DNA from: Neptuniibacter sp048548695
Lineage (GTDB): Bacteria > Pseudomonadota > Gammaproteobacteria > Pseudomonadales > Balneatricaceae
DNA: 64,000 bases
Strand: one strand, 5' to 3'
NCBI RefSeq assembly: GCF_048548695.1
Contig: NZ_JBLYIF010000002.1
Part shown: one piece after another, positions 1 to 9,151 of the stretch
Layout: each line of letters starts with the position of its first letter
Position numbering within the stretch: position 1 is the first letter of the stretch
Notes under the pieces: generated by a model
What the model was told of the DNA's origin: nothing
Seen by the model: only the letters and a program-made list of their open reading frames with translations
The model's database searches: none
Position numbers and translations under genes: made by a program

Positions 1-1
1 A

Positions 2-766
2 CCGTTGGCAGTCATTGGCACGGAAGTGCGCCGGGAGCTGCTACCTACCGGGAACCCGTTGGGAACTTGGTTGCGTGTTGGCAGTTATCGTATGCGGGTT
101 CAGGGTATCTTGCAGGAAGAGGGAGTCTCTCTGGGCACTGATATGCGTGAAGCGGTTTTGATCCCTGTCGCCAGTGCAATGCAAATTTTTGATACTGAAG
201 GTTTGTTCCGGTTATTTGTTCAAGTGCAGCATCCGGCGCAGATTGATACCGTGCGTCAGCGACTGGAAACCACTCTGCAACAGCGTCATGGTGGAGAACT
301 CGATGTCACCGTAGTCACCCAGGATGCCGTGCTGGGTGTTTTTAACAAGATACTCCATCTGTTAACCCTGAGTGTCGCGACCATTGCCGCCATTAGCCTG
401 ATAGTGGCGGGCATTTTGATTATGAATATCACCCTGATTAGTGTCAGTCAGCGAACCCGTGAAATTGGCCTGCTCAAAGCGCTGGGTGCGGGTGAGCGGC
501 AGGTGCACTGGCTGTTTCTCAGTGAGGCACTGCTATTGTCTTTGCTGGGGGCGTTGCTGGGGGTGCTGGTGGGGTATCTGGTGCTCTGGCTGGCACATAG
601 TATCTGGCCGCAGTTTCCGGTTGCGGTGCCGCTTTGGGCGTTGCTGGGTGCGCTGGGTGTCGCGCTCGGCGTTGCGCTTTTGTTTGCCTGGCTGCCTGCG
701 CGACGTGCGGCGAAGATGGCCCCGGTGCTGGCATTAAGAGGTGAGGTGCCGGATGCGAAGCAGTGA
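2..766 (+). CDS. ABC transporter permease, FtsX/MacB family (5' end outside window)
   Basis: The reading frame is open from the first bases, so the true start lies upstream and only the C-terminal 254 residues are seen. What remains is the end of a periplasmic MacB-type core domain followed by an FtsX permease domain with three hydrophobic helices. The family signature REIGLLKALGA follows the first helix, and the tail PVLALRGE is typical of the family. Such permeases pair with a MacB-type ATPase, expected just outside the window, to move or extract lipids, peptides or lipoproteins. It overlaps the next permease gene, which suggests a heteromeric exporter. The substrate cannot be told from sequence. 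Confidence 0.85.
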   Translation, partial: PLAVIGTEVRRELLPTGNPLGTWLRVGSYRMRVQGILQEEGVSLGTDMREAVLIPVASAMQIFDTEGLFRLFVQVQHPAQIDTVRQRLETTLQQRHGGELDVTVVTQDAVLGVFNKILHLLTLSVATIAAISLIVAGILIMNITLISVSQRTREIGLLKALGAGERQVHWLFLSEALLLSLLGALLGVLVGYLVLWLAHSIWPQFPVAVPLWALLGALGVALGVALLFAWLPARRAAKMAPVLALRGEVPDAKQ

Positions 767-1949
767 TTTTATTCACCTGACCCTACGGGCCATGCTGACC
801 AGTCGTTTACGCACCCTGCTAACTGTGCTGGGTATCGCCATTGGCATTGCCGCGGTGGTGCTGCTGACCACGCTGGGGCAGGGGATTCGCCTCTATGTAT
901 TGGAAAATTTTTCTCAGTTTGGCAGTCGTATTGTGGCCATTAATCCGGGCAAAACCCAAACTGGGGGTGTGGGAGGGTTATTGTCCAGTACCCGGCCTTT
1001 AAGCCTGTCGGATGCCGCCAGTCTGCGTTATCTTCCGTATGTAGAGCATGTGGTTCCGCTGGTGCAGGGAGCCGGAGCGATTGAGTTTGGCCGCCGGGTA
1101 CGACATACCGATATACTTGGCGTAGGTGGCGATATGGCGGTGGCCTGGCGGTTTCCACTATTGCTGGGGCGGTTTTTGGCGGATGAGGCAGGCGCGGCGT
1201 CACAGCCCTATGCCGTATTGGGGCATAAGGTCTGGCGTGAACTGTTTGCCGGTGAGAGTCCGCTGGGCCAGTTCGTCAGGGTGGGGGGGGAACGCTATCG
1301 TGTGCGTGGTGTGATGGCAGAGAAAGGTCAGATGCTGGGGTTTGACCTGGATGACATCGTATATATACCGGTCGATAGAGCGTTGACACTGTTTAACCGG
1401 GCGGGCCTCATGGAAATTGATGTTACCTATCGCGCGGGCATTCAAACTGAGACTTTAACTGAGCTGATCCGGCAGCGTTTAATTGAACGCCATGGCAGGG
1501 AAGATTTTTCACTGATAACACAGGACCAGATGCTGGCCAGCATGGATCGTATTCTTGGCATACTCGCGGCGGCAGTGGCAGGCTTGGGCGGAATCTCATT
1601 ACTGGTGGGTGCTATCGGTATCACGACTATTATGGTCACCACTGTCCGGGAGCGCCGTGCAGAAGTGGGTTTACTGAGAGCATTGGGGGCCACCTCTGCG
1701 CAGATTTTGCGTCTCTTTCTTGCCGAAGCGGTACTGTTGGCATTGCTGGGGGGGATTGTCGGTTTGCTGCTAGCGATGCTGCTGTTGACTGCGCTGGTCG
1801 TACTGCTGCCCGCGCTACCGGTGACGGTGGACCTGGTGTATTTGAGCCTGGCGCTGCTGTTGTCGGTGGTGGTTGGGTTGTTGGCAGGCGTGTTGCCAGC
1901 GCGGCAGGCGGCCCGACTTAGTCCTGTGCTGGCATTGCAGGCAGAATAA
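753..1949 (+). CDS. ABC transporter permease, FtsX/MacB family
   Basis: A 398-residue inner-membrane permease. It has an N-terminal helix (LTVLGIAIGIAAVVLL region), a periplasmic core of roughly 200 residues, then three helices carrying the FtsX signature RAEVGLLRALGA and a C-terminal PARQAARLSPVLAL. I chose ATG 753 over the in-frame GTG at 741 because the purine-rich AGAGGTGAGG lies just upstream at suitable spacing. The start overlaps the end of the first permease by 14 bases, so translation is probably coupled. With its neighbour it likely forms the membrane part of a MacB-like exporter. The substrate is unknown. Confidence 0.85.
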   Translation: MRSSDFIHLTLRAMLTSRLRTLLTVLGIAIGIAAVVLLTTLGQGIRLYVLENFSQFGSRIVAINPGKTQTGGVGGLLSSTRPLSLSDAASLRYLPYVEHVVPLVQGAGAIEFGRRVRHTDILGVGGDMAVAWRFPLLLGRFLADEAGAASQPYAVLGHKVWRELFAGESPLGQFVRVGGERYRVRGVMAEKGQMLGFDLDDIVYIPVDRALTLFNRAGLMEIDVTYRAGIQTETLTELIRQRLIERHGREDFSLITQDQMLASMDRILGILAAAVAGLGGISLLVGAIGITTIMVTTVRERRAEVGLLRALGATSAQILRLFLAEAVLLALLGGIVGLLLAMLLLTALVVLLPALPVTVDLVYLSLALLLSVVVGLLAGVLPARQAARLSPVLALQAE

Positions 1950-2022
1950 CGGGTGAGCCTGCAATAGCGCTGGATATTGTGTGGTTTTGCAGGTATTGAT
2001 GGAGGCCTCTGAGCGGAATAAT

Positions 2023-4176
2023 ATGCCCGTGAAAACTGCTGTGCTTTCGAAATCAATAAGTCATGTTGGGTTGCTGCTGCTGGTACTGGCGTTAACCCTG
2101 GTTGCCGGCTGGCAGCTCATGCTGGTCAGTCGGGCTAACCTGCTGCAGGATATCCGTTTACACGGAGAAAACCGGCTGTTGGTGCATATCAGTGCTATTC
2201 GCCGTGACCTAAATCGCTTTGCCCCCATGCCTTTTGTGCTGTCCCAGAATCAAAATGTCCGTCAGTTATTGCAAACCGCTGATCCTGAACTGCTGCCTGT
2301 GGTACGTCAGTCCTTAGAACAGGCTAATCAGGTGGCGGGCACCCTTAACTGGGGGGTGCTGAATATTCAGGGTCACGTTGTGGCCAGTAGTGATTGGCGC
2401 AGTAATCAGCGTACATTGCCGAGTTCCGGGCATGAACAACCCTTCTTTCAAGGTGCCTTAAATGGCGAATATGGCGGATATTTCGCTGCCGGTAAACAGA
2501 TACCGCTCTATTATCTTTCCGCGCCGGTCTATGCTGCCGGCAAGTTGCTGGGTGTTGCTGTGGTCGGTGTGGACTTGCGCCAACTGCAGGACAACTGGAG
2601 CACCAGCCGGGATTATTTAGCCGTCAGTGACCAGCAGGGGCAGCTGTTTTTGTCGAGCCTGGAAGGGTTACGGGGAGCGCAGTTAACGGCTGCACGAAAT
2701 GGTTCGCAGCAAACCGGCTCATCGAACTGGTACTGGGATGCAGATTGGCTGTTGGGTAAAACGCAGCCGGTGTTGCGCTCAGCTGGCCGTCAACAAAGCT
2801 ATCTGGTGCAGTCGGTATTGCTGGATGATTTGCAGTGGCAGGTGCACTTCCTCACTGATCTCACACCGGTCTATCGGCAATTGCGTTCGATTACGGCCTT
2901 TATTGTCGGCGGTGGCCTGGCGTTGATCCTGTTTTTACTGTTTGTCCGTGAGCGCCAATTGAAGTTGCGTTCTCATCAAGTGGCCCGTGAACTACGTTTA
3001 ACCAATGAAGCCCAGCAACGGGCCGTGATCAGGAATACTCAGGCGGGTTTGATGGTGGTTAATCAGACCGGGGCTATCCTGTTCAGTAATCCCCGAGCAC
3101 AACAGTATTTTGCAGTGGATGCGGCGCAACTGATGGCGGTCTCAATTGAGCAGCTGTTAGCGAGTGATCAATCTGCTGCTGAGTTGCAAGCACTCGCTGG
3201 ACAGTTGGCTGACCCTGTTACCTTTACACCGATTAACCTGCTGGAAACCGTGGCGCAGCGCTTGGATGGTAGTCAGTTTCCGGCAATTATTTCTATAAAT
3301 CCAATCACCTGGAGCGAAAGTGACGGCTATCTTGTGACGTTGGTGGATATCAGTAAACGTAAGCGCGCCGAACAGGCGTTGCTGCAGGCGAATGAAGTGC
3401 TGGAGCAACGTGTCCAGGCGCGTACCCAGGCGTTGCATGAAGCACAGGCTGAGTTGATTCAGCAATCAAAACTGGCCGCATTGGGGACTATGGCAGCAGC
3501 CATTGCTCATGAATTGAATCAGCCGCTTACTGCAATTCGCACGTCAGTGTTCAGTAGCCGTTTGTTGCTGCAGCGGGAGCAGCGTGAAGCAGCAGAAAAG
3601 GCACTAGAGCAAGTAGTACAGATGACTGAACGAATGGCATTGATAACCGGGCAGTTGAAAACGTTTGCTCATAAACGTCCGCAGAGCTTGACCCCCGTGG
3701 CTCTGGTTAGCTGTTTTGAGCAGGTATTGCCAATGTTCTCAGATGAACTTGCTGAACAAGCAGTTGAGTTGCAGTTGGAGTACCAAACGCTGCCGCTGGT
3801 GCAAGCGGATCAGCCGCGGCTTGAGCAGGTGCTGATCAATTTGCTACGTAATGCTTTGGATGCGATGCGGCACAGTGCCAAGAAACAGTTGCAGCTTAAC
3901 GTGTGGCAAGAGGCTGAACAGGCCTGTTTTGCTGTATCTGATACGGGGCCGGGCTTTACTGAGCAGAGCCGCCTGCACCTGTTCGATCCGTTTTTTACCA
4001 CCAAAGATGTCGGCGAGGGCCTTGGTTTGGGACTGGCTATCAGTTACAGCATAGTGATGGATTTTGGCGGTCAGATACGGGCGGAAAACCAGGCTGGTGG
4101 CGGCGCATTGTTTCGGGTTTGTCTGCCTTTGGCTGAACGTGATACCACAGAATCAATACAGGAAACACTACGGTGA
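2023..4176 (+). CDS. dctB: DctB-type membrane sensor histidine kinase
   Basis: A 717-residue kinase of the DctB family, which senses carboxylates in the periplasm. An N-terminal helix and a second one near residue 300 bracket a periplasmic double-Cache sensor. A PAS region follows, then a coiled segment and a HisKA/HATPase core. The H-box AIAHELNQPLTAI puts the phosphorylated His at 496. The N-box INLLRNALDAM, the DTGPGF motif, FFTTK and GLGLGLAIS are all intact. ATG 2023 has AGCGGA upstream; GTG 1981 and ATG 1999 are in-frame alternatives. The stop overlaps the start of the response regulator, so the pair is co-translated. The actual ligand is not known. Confidence 0.87.
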   Translation: MPVKTAVLSKSISHVGLLLLVLALTLVAGWQLMLVSRANLLQDIRLHGENRLLVHISAIRRDLNRFAPMPFVLSQNQNVRQLLQTADPELLPVVRQSLEQANQVAGTLNWGVLNIQGHVVASSDWRSNQRTLPSSGHEQPFFQGALNGEYGGYFAAGKQIPLYYLSAPVYAAGKLLGVAVVGVDLRQLQDNWSTSRDYLAVSDQQGQLFLSSLEGLRGAQLTAARNGSQQTGSSNWYWDADWLLGKTQPVLRSAGRQQSYLVQSVLLDDLQWQVHFLTDLTPVYRQLRSITAFIVGGGLALILFLLFVRERQLKLRSHQVARELRLTNEAQQRAVIRNTQAGLMVVNQTGAILFSNPRAQQYFAVDAAQLMAVSIEQLLASDQSAAELQALAGQLADPVTFTPINLLETVAQRLDGSQFPAIISINPITWSESDGYLVTLVDISKRKRAEQALLQANEVLEQRVQARTQALHEAQAELIQQSKLAALGTMAAAIAHELNQPLTAIRTSVFSSRLLLQREQREAAEKALEQVVQMTERMALITGQLKTFAHKRPQSLTPVALVSCFEQVLPMFSDELAEQAVELQLEYQTLPLVQADQPRLEQVLINLLRNALDAMRHSAKKQLQLNVWQEAEQACFAVSDTGPGFTEQSRLHLFDPFFTTKDVGEGLGLGLAISYSIVMDFGGQIRAENQAGGGALFRVCLPLAERDTTESIQETLR

Positions 4177-5534
4177 TAGAGCAAAGAGGTCGGGTCATTC
4201 TGGTGGATGATGAAACGTCGGTGCGTCAGACCACGGCTCAGTGGCTTGAATTGGCGGGTTTTACAGTGACCCAGTTTGATAATGCCAACGCTGCGCTGGC
4301 AGTACTGAATCCGGATTATGACGGGATTTTGGTCACCGATGTGCGTATGCCGCAGATGGACGGGCAAGAGTTACTGCAGCTGGCACTGCAACAGGTACCT
4401 GAGCTGCCAATTATTCTGGTAACAGGCCACGGCAGTGTGGATATGGCCATCACCGCCATGCGCGAAGGGGCCTATGACTTTATTGAGAAACCTTTTGACC
4501 CCGAGCGGCTGGTGGAAACCCTGCACCGGGCTTGTGAAAAACGCCGCCTTACCCTGGAAAATCAGCGGCTGTTACAGCGCCTTCATCACAACGCCAGTAT
4601 TGAAGACCGGCTGATTGGCTTGTCACCAGCAATGGACCGGCTGCGGCGGGAAATTCTGCGGCTGGCCAAACTCGACACTAACCTGATCATCTATGGTGAA
4701 ACCGGTACCGGTAAGGAGCTGGTCGCACAGTGCCTGCATGAATTTGGCCCCCGTGCTGAACAACCTTTTGTTCCTCTGAACTGCGGTGCTATCCCGGAAA
4801 GTCTGTTTGAGAGTGAGTTGTTCGGATATGAAGTGGGGGCCTTTACCGGTGCCAGTAAAAGGCGCATTGGTAAATTCGAATTTTCAGCGGGTGGCACGCT
4901 GTTTATGGATGAGATTGAAAGCATGCCCCTTAATTTGCAGGTCAAGGTACTTCGTACCCTGGAGCAGGGTAGTATCGAGCGCCTGGGCGACAATCGCGCC
5001 AGGTCACTTAATCTCAGGGTGGTGGCCGCGACCAAAACAGAGCTGAAAGGGGATGAGGCGTTTCGGCAAGATCTCTATTACCGCCTAAATCTGGGCCAGC
5101 TGTATATTCCGCCTTTGAGAGAACGGACAGAAGATATTCCGTTACTGTTTGAGTTTTATGCCCGTCAGGGTGCCCAACAACAGCAGCAAGATTATCAGCC
5201 ATGCAGTGTTCAGGAGATGCGCACGCTGCAACATTATGCCTGGCCAGGCAACGTACGTGAGTTGCGTAATATAGCGCTACGCTTTGGCATGGACCCGCAG
5301 TGCAATCTCACTGAGCTACTACAGCCGACGGCTTCAGAACAGAGTGATATCGCCAGCGGGGAGCTGCCGTTACTGTTGCAGGTGCAGAACTTTGAGGCTC
5401 ATGTGATCCGTCAGGCATTGCAGCAATACCGGGGTAATATTCAGCAGGTGATGGATGCGCTGGATCTGCCCAGGCGTACTCTGAACCAGAAAATGCATAA
5501 ATATGGCATTAACCGCAGTGACTTCCTGTCCTAG
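4173..5534 (+). CDS. dctD: DctD-type sigma-54-dependent response regulator
   Basis: A 453-residue NtrC-family activator in three parts. The receiver domain (about 5-120) has phospho-acceptor Asp56 in VTDVRMPQMDG. The AAA+ domain (about 150-380) has Walker A GETGTGKE from residue 175 and the sigma-54 contact loop GAFTGA at 222-227. The C-terminal Fis-type helix-turn-helix carries DLPRRTLNQKM. The GTG start overlaps the dctB stop. It should work on a sigma-54 promoter, and one occurs 227-243 bases downstream of its stop, ahead of the TRAP genes. That makes the transporter its probable target, which is an inference from position. Confidence 0.88.
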   Translation: MIEQRGRVILVDDETSVRQTTAQWLELAGFTVTQFDNANAALAVLNPDYDGILVTDVRMPQMDGQELLQLALQQVPELPIILVTGHGSVDMAITAMREGAYDFIEKPFDPERLVETLHRACEKRRLTLENQRLLQRLHHNASIEDRLIGLSPAMDRLRREILRLAKLDTNLIIYGETGTGKELVAQCLHEFGPRAEQPFVPLNCGAIPESLFESELFGYEVGAFTGASKRRIGKFEFSAGGTLFMDEIESMPLNLQVKVLRTLEQGSIERLGDNRARSLNLRVVAATKTELKGDEAFRQDLYYRLNLGQLYIPPLRERTEDIPLLFEFYARQGAQQQQQDYQPCSVQEMRTLQHYAWPGNVRELRNIALRFGMDPQCNLTELLQPTASEQSDIASGELPLLLQVQNFEAHVIRQALQQYRGNIQQVMDALDLPRRTLNQKMHKYGINRSDFLS

Positions 5535-5632
5535 GCGGGAAATTGCCGATACGGGATGGCGCTGGGGGATTATCTGAATTTTTGGCCTAAAAATAGGGTG
5601 CTGCGCAGCGAATTTTCCGCTTACTTGAGCAC

Positions 5633-5684
5633 TTATCAGCAATATCTTGCTTATCTAAATCCAGTTTATCGGCAATATTTTGCT
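5633..5684 (+). promoter_or_regulatory. Tandem dyad repeats, probable DctD upstream activating sites
   Basis: Two 19-base copies (5633-5651 and 5666-5684) match at 17 of 19 positions and start 33 bases apart, about three helical turns. Each contains an inverted repeat: AGCAA-TATC-TTGCT in the first, GCAA-TATT-TTGC in the second. They lie about 85-130 bases upstream of the sigma-54 -24/-12 element, the usual place for NtrC-family activator sites. Binding by the adjacent DctD is inferred. Confidence 0.65.
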
Positions 5685-5760
5685 GATCATGCCTGGTGAT
5701 TATGCCGCCATATAGATATTTAATTTATATAAATCAATCGCTTGTAATATTTTTTGGCAG

Positions 5761-5777
5761 TTGGCCCTAGGCTTGCT
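5761..5777 (+). promoter_or_regulatory. Sigma-54 (-24/-12) promoter for the TRAP operon
   Basis: TTGGCCCTAGGCTTGCT matches the sigma-54 consensus YTGGCACGN4TTGCW, with the essential GG and GC doublets ten bases apart. Transcription would begin near 5788, leaving a leader of about 48 bases before the binding-protein gene. The adjacent DctD carries GAFTGA, which is required for sigma-54 activation. Confidence 0.8.
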
Positions 5778-5835
5778 AAACCAAAGGTACGTGAAATCTT
5801 TTGCTAACAATAACAATCGCTAGAGGACACTCACC

Positions 5836-6867
5836 ATGCAAGCGACCAAACGCCGTTTTATCAAAGGTCTGGGCCTGGCTCTGACACTTGGCTCAGCGTT
5901 AAGCCTGAGCGCTCTGCCTGCACAGGCAGCGGACAAACGTTCTTATATTCTGGCTACCGCCTCCACGGGTGGTACCTACTATCCAGTGGGTGTGGCACTG
6001 GCCACCCTGTCAAAAGTAAAACTGGAACCAGCACATAACTTCTCGCTGTCGGCAATAAGTTCTGCAGGCTCGGGTGAGAACGTTAAACTCCTACGAGAAA
6101 ATGAAGCCCAATTTGCCATTATGCAGGGGCTGTATGGTGCCTGGGCCTGGAATGGCGAAGGCAAGGTGCAGGAGAGTGGTCCGCAGAAACAGCTGCGTTC
6201 AGTTTCCATGTTATGGCAGAACGTGGAGCATTTTGCAGTGCGTAGCAGCCATGTCAAAACCGGGACTGTTTCTGACCTGGCGGCGATCGAGGGCAAAAAG
6301 TTTTCTATTGGTAAGCGTAATTCTGGTACCGAGGGTTCTGGTCGTCAGATCCTCAAGGGACTGGGGATGGATGCCGATAAATTCGATCTTGCCTATATGG
6401 GCTACGGTCCCAGTGCGGATGCACTGCAGAATGGCACTGTGGAAGGTATAAATATTCCGGCAGGTGTGCCTGTGAGTGCGATTACCCGTGCCTTTGCTGC
6501 ACTGGGCAGCGATATGACGGTACTGGATTTTACCGATGAGCAGATGAAGCAGGCGAATGGTCGTTATGAGCTGTGGACCCGTTTTGTGATTCCGGCGAAT
6601 ACCTATCCTGGCCAGAGCAAAGTCATTAACACCATTGCACAACCGAACTTCTTGTCGGTACGGGCTGATATTCCGGAAGAAGATGTCTATCTGCTGACCA
6701 AAAACATCTATGAAAACTTGCCATTTTTGAATGGTATTCATAAGGCCACCAAAGCGATGGGGATTGAGAAAGCCATTGCTGGACTGCCGGTGCCTTTGCA
6801 TCCGGGTGCTGCGCGTTACTATCGCGAGCAGGGCCTGACTATCCCTCCTCACCTGGTGGCTGAGTAA
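5836..6867 (+). CDS. TAXI-family TRAP transporter solute-binding protein
   Basis: A 343-residue periplasmic binding protein. The signal peptide ends at about PAQA-ADK (residue 31/32). Its n-region KRRFIKG resembles a Tat motif but has Lys-Arg in place of the twin Arg, so Sec export is equally possible. The mature start ILATASTGGTYYPVG and the later TEGSGRQILKGLG are hallmarks of the TAXI (TRAP-associated extracytoplasmic immunogenic) family. GAGGACA upstream serves as the ribosome binding site. It delivers ligand to the fused permease encoded next. TAXI proteins are known for glutamate or 2-oxoglutarate-like ligands, but the ligand here is undetermined. Confidence 0.9.
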   Translation: MQATKRRFIKGLGLALTLGSALSLSALPAQAADKRSYILATASTGGTYYPVGVALATLSKVKLEPAHNFSLSAISSAGSGENVKLLRENEAQFAIMQGLYGAWAWNGEGKVQESGPQKQLRSVSMLWQNVEHFAVRSSHVKTGTVSDLAAIEGKKFSIGKRNSGTEGSGRQILKGLGMDADKFDLAYMGYGPSADALQNGTVEGINIPAGVPVSAITRAFAALGSDMTVLDFTDEQMKQANGRYELWTRFVIPANTYPGQSKVINTIAQPNFLSVRADIPEEDVYLLTKNIYENLPFLNGIHKATKAMGIEKAIAGLPVPLHPGAARYYREQGLTIPPHLVAE

Positions 6868-6919
6868 GTGCCATCAATCGGTCTGAATAGGTTCAGGCCG
6901 TCTTTGTAATCCAATCGCT

Positions 6920-6936
6920 AGCCGGCATTGCCGGCT
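6920..6936 (+). other. Intercistronic hairpin between TRAP binding protein and permease
   Basis: A perfect inverted repeat (AGCCGGCA, one T, TGCCGGCT) 22 bases before the permease start. There is no T-run after it, so it is not a terminator. It may stabilise the upstream message and so raise binding-protein levels over permease, as often seen in transporter operons. That role is inferred. Confidence 0.5.
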
Positions 6937-6957
6937 GGCAATCTGGCAGGTGCTGTT

Positions 6958-9096
6958 ATGACCAGAGATGCATCCGATAAATCTATGGCGACGGATCAGG
7001 AAACCCTGGAACAACTCAAGCAACTCGAGCTGACCCAACGCGGCGCTGAAGGGTTGGTTGGTAAAGCGATCTATTGGCTGGGTATTGCGCTGGCGCTGTC
7101 GCACATTTACTTCAATACCCTGGGTACCATGTCTGAACTCTGGGTTTCGGCGATTCATTTTGGTGGTTTTGGCCTGCTGTGTGCTTTGATGGTACCGATG
7201 AAGCGCGGGGCCGTGCATGCTAAAGGGTTGCTGCTGCTTGATGTCTTGGTGGGGCTGGTGGCGGTGGCCACAGCGGCTTACCTGATCTTGTTCGAGAATT
7301 CACTCTATGAACGAGGAGTGCATTTTATTGGCAGTGACTGGTTTGCTGCCTTTCTGGCAATCGGGGTTGCGCTTGAACTGACCCGCAGAACCACTGGCTG
7401 GTTTATCCCCGTGTTAATTCTGGTCGCGCTGACCTATGTGTTCTGGTGGGGTAAATATCTGGGTGGTGTGTTTAATTTTCCGGGACTGAGTCTGGAGACT
7501 CTGCTATTCCGCAGCTACTTCAGCGGTGAGGGCATGTTTGGTTCTATCGCCCGTATCTCCTGGACGTTTGTGTTTATGTTTATTTTGTTCGGAGCTTTTT
7601 TGGTGAAATCCGGTGCCGGTGACTTTATCGTCCAGCTGTCGCGAAGTGCCGCGGGCCGTATGGTCGGTGGACCGGGTTTCGTTGCGGTGTTTGGCTCCGG
7701 CCTGATGGGGTCCGTATCCGGGTCCTCGGTCGCGAATACCGTATCAACCGGGGTAATCACTATTCCGCTGATGCGTAAGGCGGGTTTCCCGGCGAAATTT
7801 GCTGCCGGGGTCGAAGCTGCGGCATCAACAGGTGGTCAGTTGATGCCGCCGGTGATGGGGGCCGGGGCGTTTATTATGGCGTCCTATACACAAATCCCCT
7901 ATCTGGAAATTATTGCCTATGCGGCGCTACCGGCGTTGATGTATTTCCTGTCCGTGGGTTTCTTTGTTCGTATTGAAGCCAAACGCAGTCATGCGCATGC
8001 GGTTGAGGATAATGTACCGCCGCTAGGGGTGGTGTTTAAGGAGGGTTGGCACTATCTGCTGCCGCTGGTGGTCTTGGTGGCGTTATTGATTTACGGCTTT
8101 ACCCCCACTTATGCGGCCGGCTTGAGTATCCTGTCGGTGATTGCTGCTTCATGGCTTTCCAGCCAGCCTATGGGCTTTCGGGATATTTTGGATGCCTTGG
8201 CGCAAGGGGCAAAAAATATGGCGACTACTGCCGTGTTGCTGATATCCATTGGCCTGATAGTTAATGTGATTGCCACTACAGGGGTAGGTAATACCTTCTC
8301 ATTGATGGTCAGCTCCTGGGCGGGTGGTAGCCTACTGATTACCATTATTTTGGTGGCGCTGGCATCACTAGTGCTGGGGATGGGGTTGCCGGTGACGGCC
8401 TCTTACATTGTCTTGGGTACCCTGTCCGCACCCGCTTTGTATGGTCTGATCAGTGAAGCTCATCTATTGCAGTTGATGATGGATGGCGGTTTACCTGAAG
8501 CAGCGCGCAGTATCTTCATGCTGGCTGATCCGGCGGCTGCTACTAAATTAGCAGAGCCGATGGCGCGCGGCGATGCTGAAGTTTTACTGTCGATGATCCC
8601 TGGCGACTTTAAGTCGACTCTGCTGGAGCAGGCGTTGGACCCGGCTGTATTGTCGATGGCGCTGTTGTCAGCCCATATGATTATCTTTTGGTTGTCCCAG
8701 GACAGTAATGTCACTCCGCCGGTTTGCCTCACGGCGTTTGCGGCTGCAGCCATTGCTAAAACCCCGCCAATGGCTACCGGTGTTACGGCCTGGAAAATTG
8801 CCAAGGGGCTGTACATTGTACCGTTGCTCTTTGCCTATACCGGCCTGATTGGTGGCACGCTGACAGAGATGCTGACGGTATTTGTGTTTGGTGTACTCGG
8901 TATTTATGCGCTGGCCGGGGCTATGGAAGGTTATCTCGAGGGGCCGATTAACTGGCTGTTTCGTTTGCTGGCCCTTCTGACTGGGGTGGTCTTGTTATGG
9001 CCTGACCTGCCATTGGTGTTGAAATTGGTTGGCGCAGCTGTCTTTATTGTATTGTTCTGGTACAGCCGGCGTCAGGCTGAGCCGGCAACTGCCTGA
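6958..9096 (+). CDS. TRAP transporter fused permease (DctQ-DctM type)
   Basis: A 712-residue inner-membrane protein with about 16-18 hydrophobic segments. The first four correspond to the small DctQ-like subunit, the rest to the large DctM-like Na+-coupled transporter. GSGLMGSVSGSSVANTVSTG and the later ASTGGQLMPPVMGAGAF are strongly conserved in TAXI-linked fused permeases (TIGR02123-like). I chose ATG 6958 over a TTG at 6928 because GGCAGGTG precedes it. It lies 90 bases after its binding-protein gene and should import the same acid. Both fused halves appear complete. Confidence 0.9.
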   Translation: MTRDASDKSMATDQETLEQLKQLELTQRGAEGLVGKAIYWLGIALALSHIYFNTLGTMSELWVSAIHFGGFGLLCALMVPMKRGAVHAKGLLLLDVLVGLVAVATAAYLILFENSLYERGVHFIGSDWFAAFLAIGVALELTRRTTGWFIPVLILVALTYVFWWGKYLGGVFNFPGLSLETLLFRSYFSGEGMFGSIARISWTFVFMFILFGAFLVKSGAGDFIVQLSRSAAGRMVGGPGFVAVFGSGLMGSVSGSSVANTVSTGVITIPLMRKAGFPAKFAAGVEAAASTGGQLMPPVMGAGAFIMASYTQIPYLEIIAYAALPALMYFLSVGFFVRIEAKRSHAHAVEDNVPPLGVVFKEGWHYLLPLVVLVALLIYGFTPTYAAGLSILSVIAASWLSSQPMGFRDILDALAQGAKNMATTAVLLISIGLIVNVIATTGVGNTFSLMVSSWAGGSLLITIILVALASLVLGMGLPVTASYIVLGTLSAPALYGLISEAHLLQLMMDGGLPEAARSIFMLADPAAATKLAEPMARGDAEVLLSMIPGDFKSTLLEQALDPAVLSMALLSAHMIIFWLSQDSNVTPPVCLTAFAAAAIAKTPPMATGVTAWKIAKGLYIVPLLFAYTGLIGGTLTEMLTVFVFGVLGIYALAGAMEGYLEGPINWLFRLLALLTGVVLLWPDLPLVLKLVGAAVFIVLFWYSRRQAEPATA

Positions 9097-9151
9097 CAGG
9101 GTGAAGCTACAGGTGCCGCGACCTGCATGGTCAAGTAACGAACCAACAGGA

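Larger units (their letters stand above)
5535..5835. other. Gene-free regulatory stretch between dctD and TRAP genes
   Basis: About 300 bases with no credible gene. The stretch holds a 10-bp palindrome GCTGCGCAGC at 5600-5609, two tandem dyad sites at 5633-5651 and 5666-5684, an AT-rich tract at about 5700-5756, and a sigma-54-type promoter at 5761-5777. This order (activator sites, AT-rich bend, -24/-12 element) is the layout of an enhancer-dependent promoter. Confidence 0.7.

Noticed and set aside
1442..2056. 204-codon minus-strand open frame over the second ABC permease and the dctB start
   Set aside because: Low-complexity Ser/Thr/Ala/Pro translation and complete overlap with well-supported genes.
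5836..5928. Tat signal on the TAXI binding protein
   Set aside because: KRRFIKG lacks the correctly placed Arg-Arg pair before xFLK; Sec export cannot be excluded, so no Tat feature is claimed.
6211..6852. 213-codon minus-strand frame inside the TAXI binding-protein gene
   Set aside because: Antisense shadow of a clear family member; no family features.
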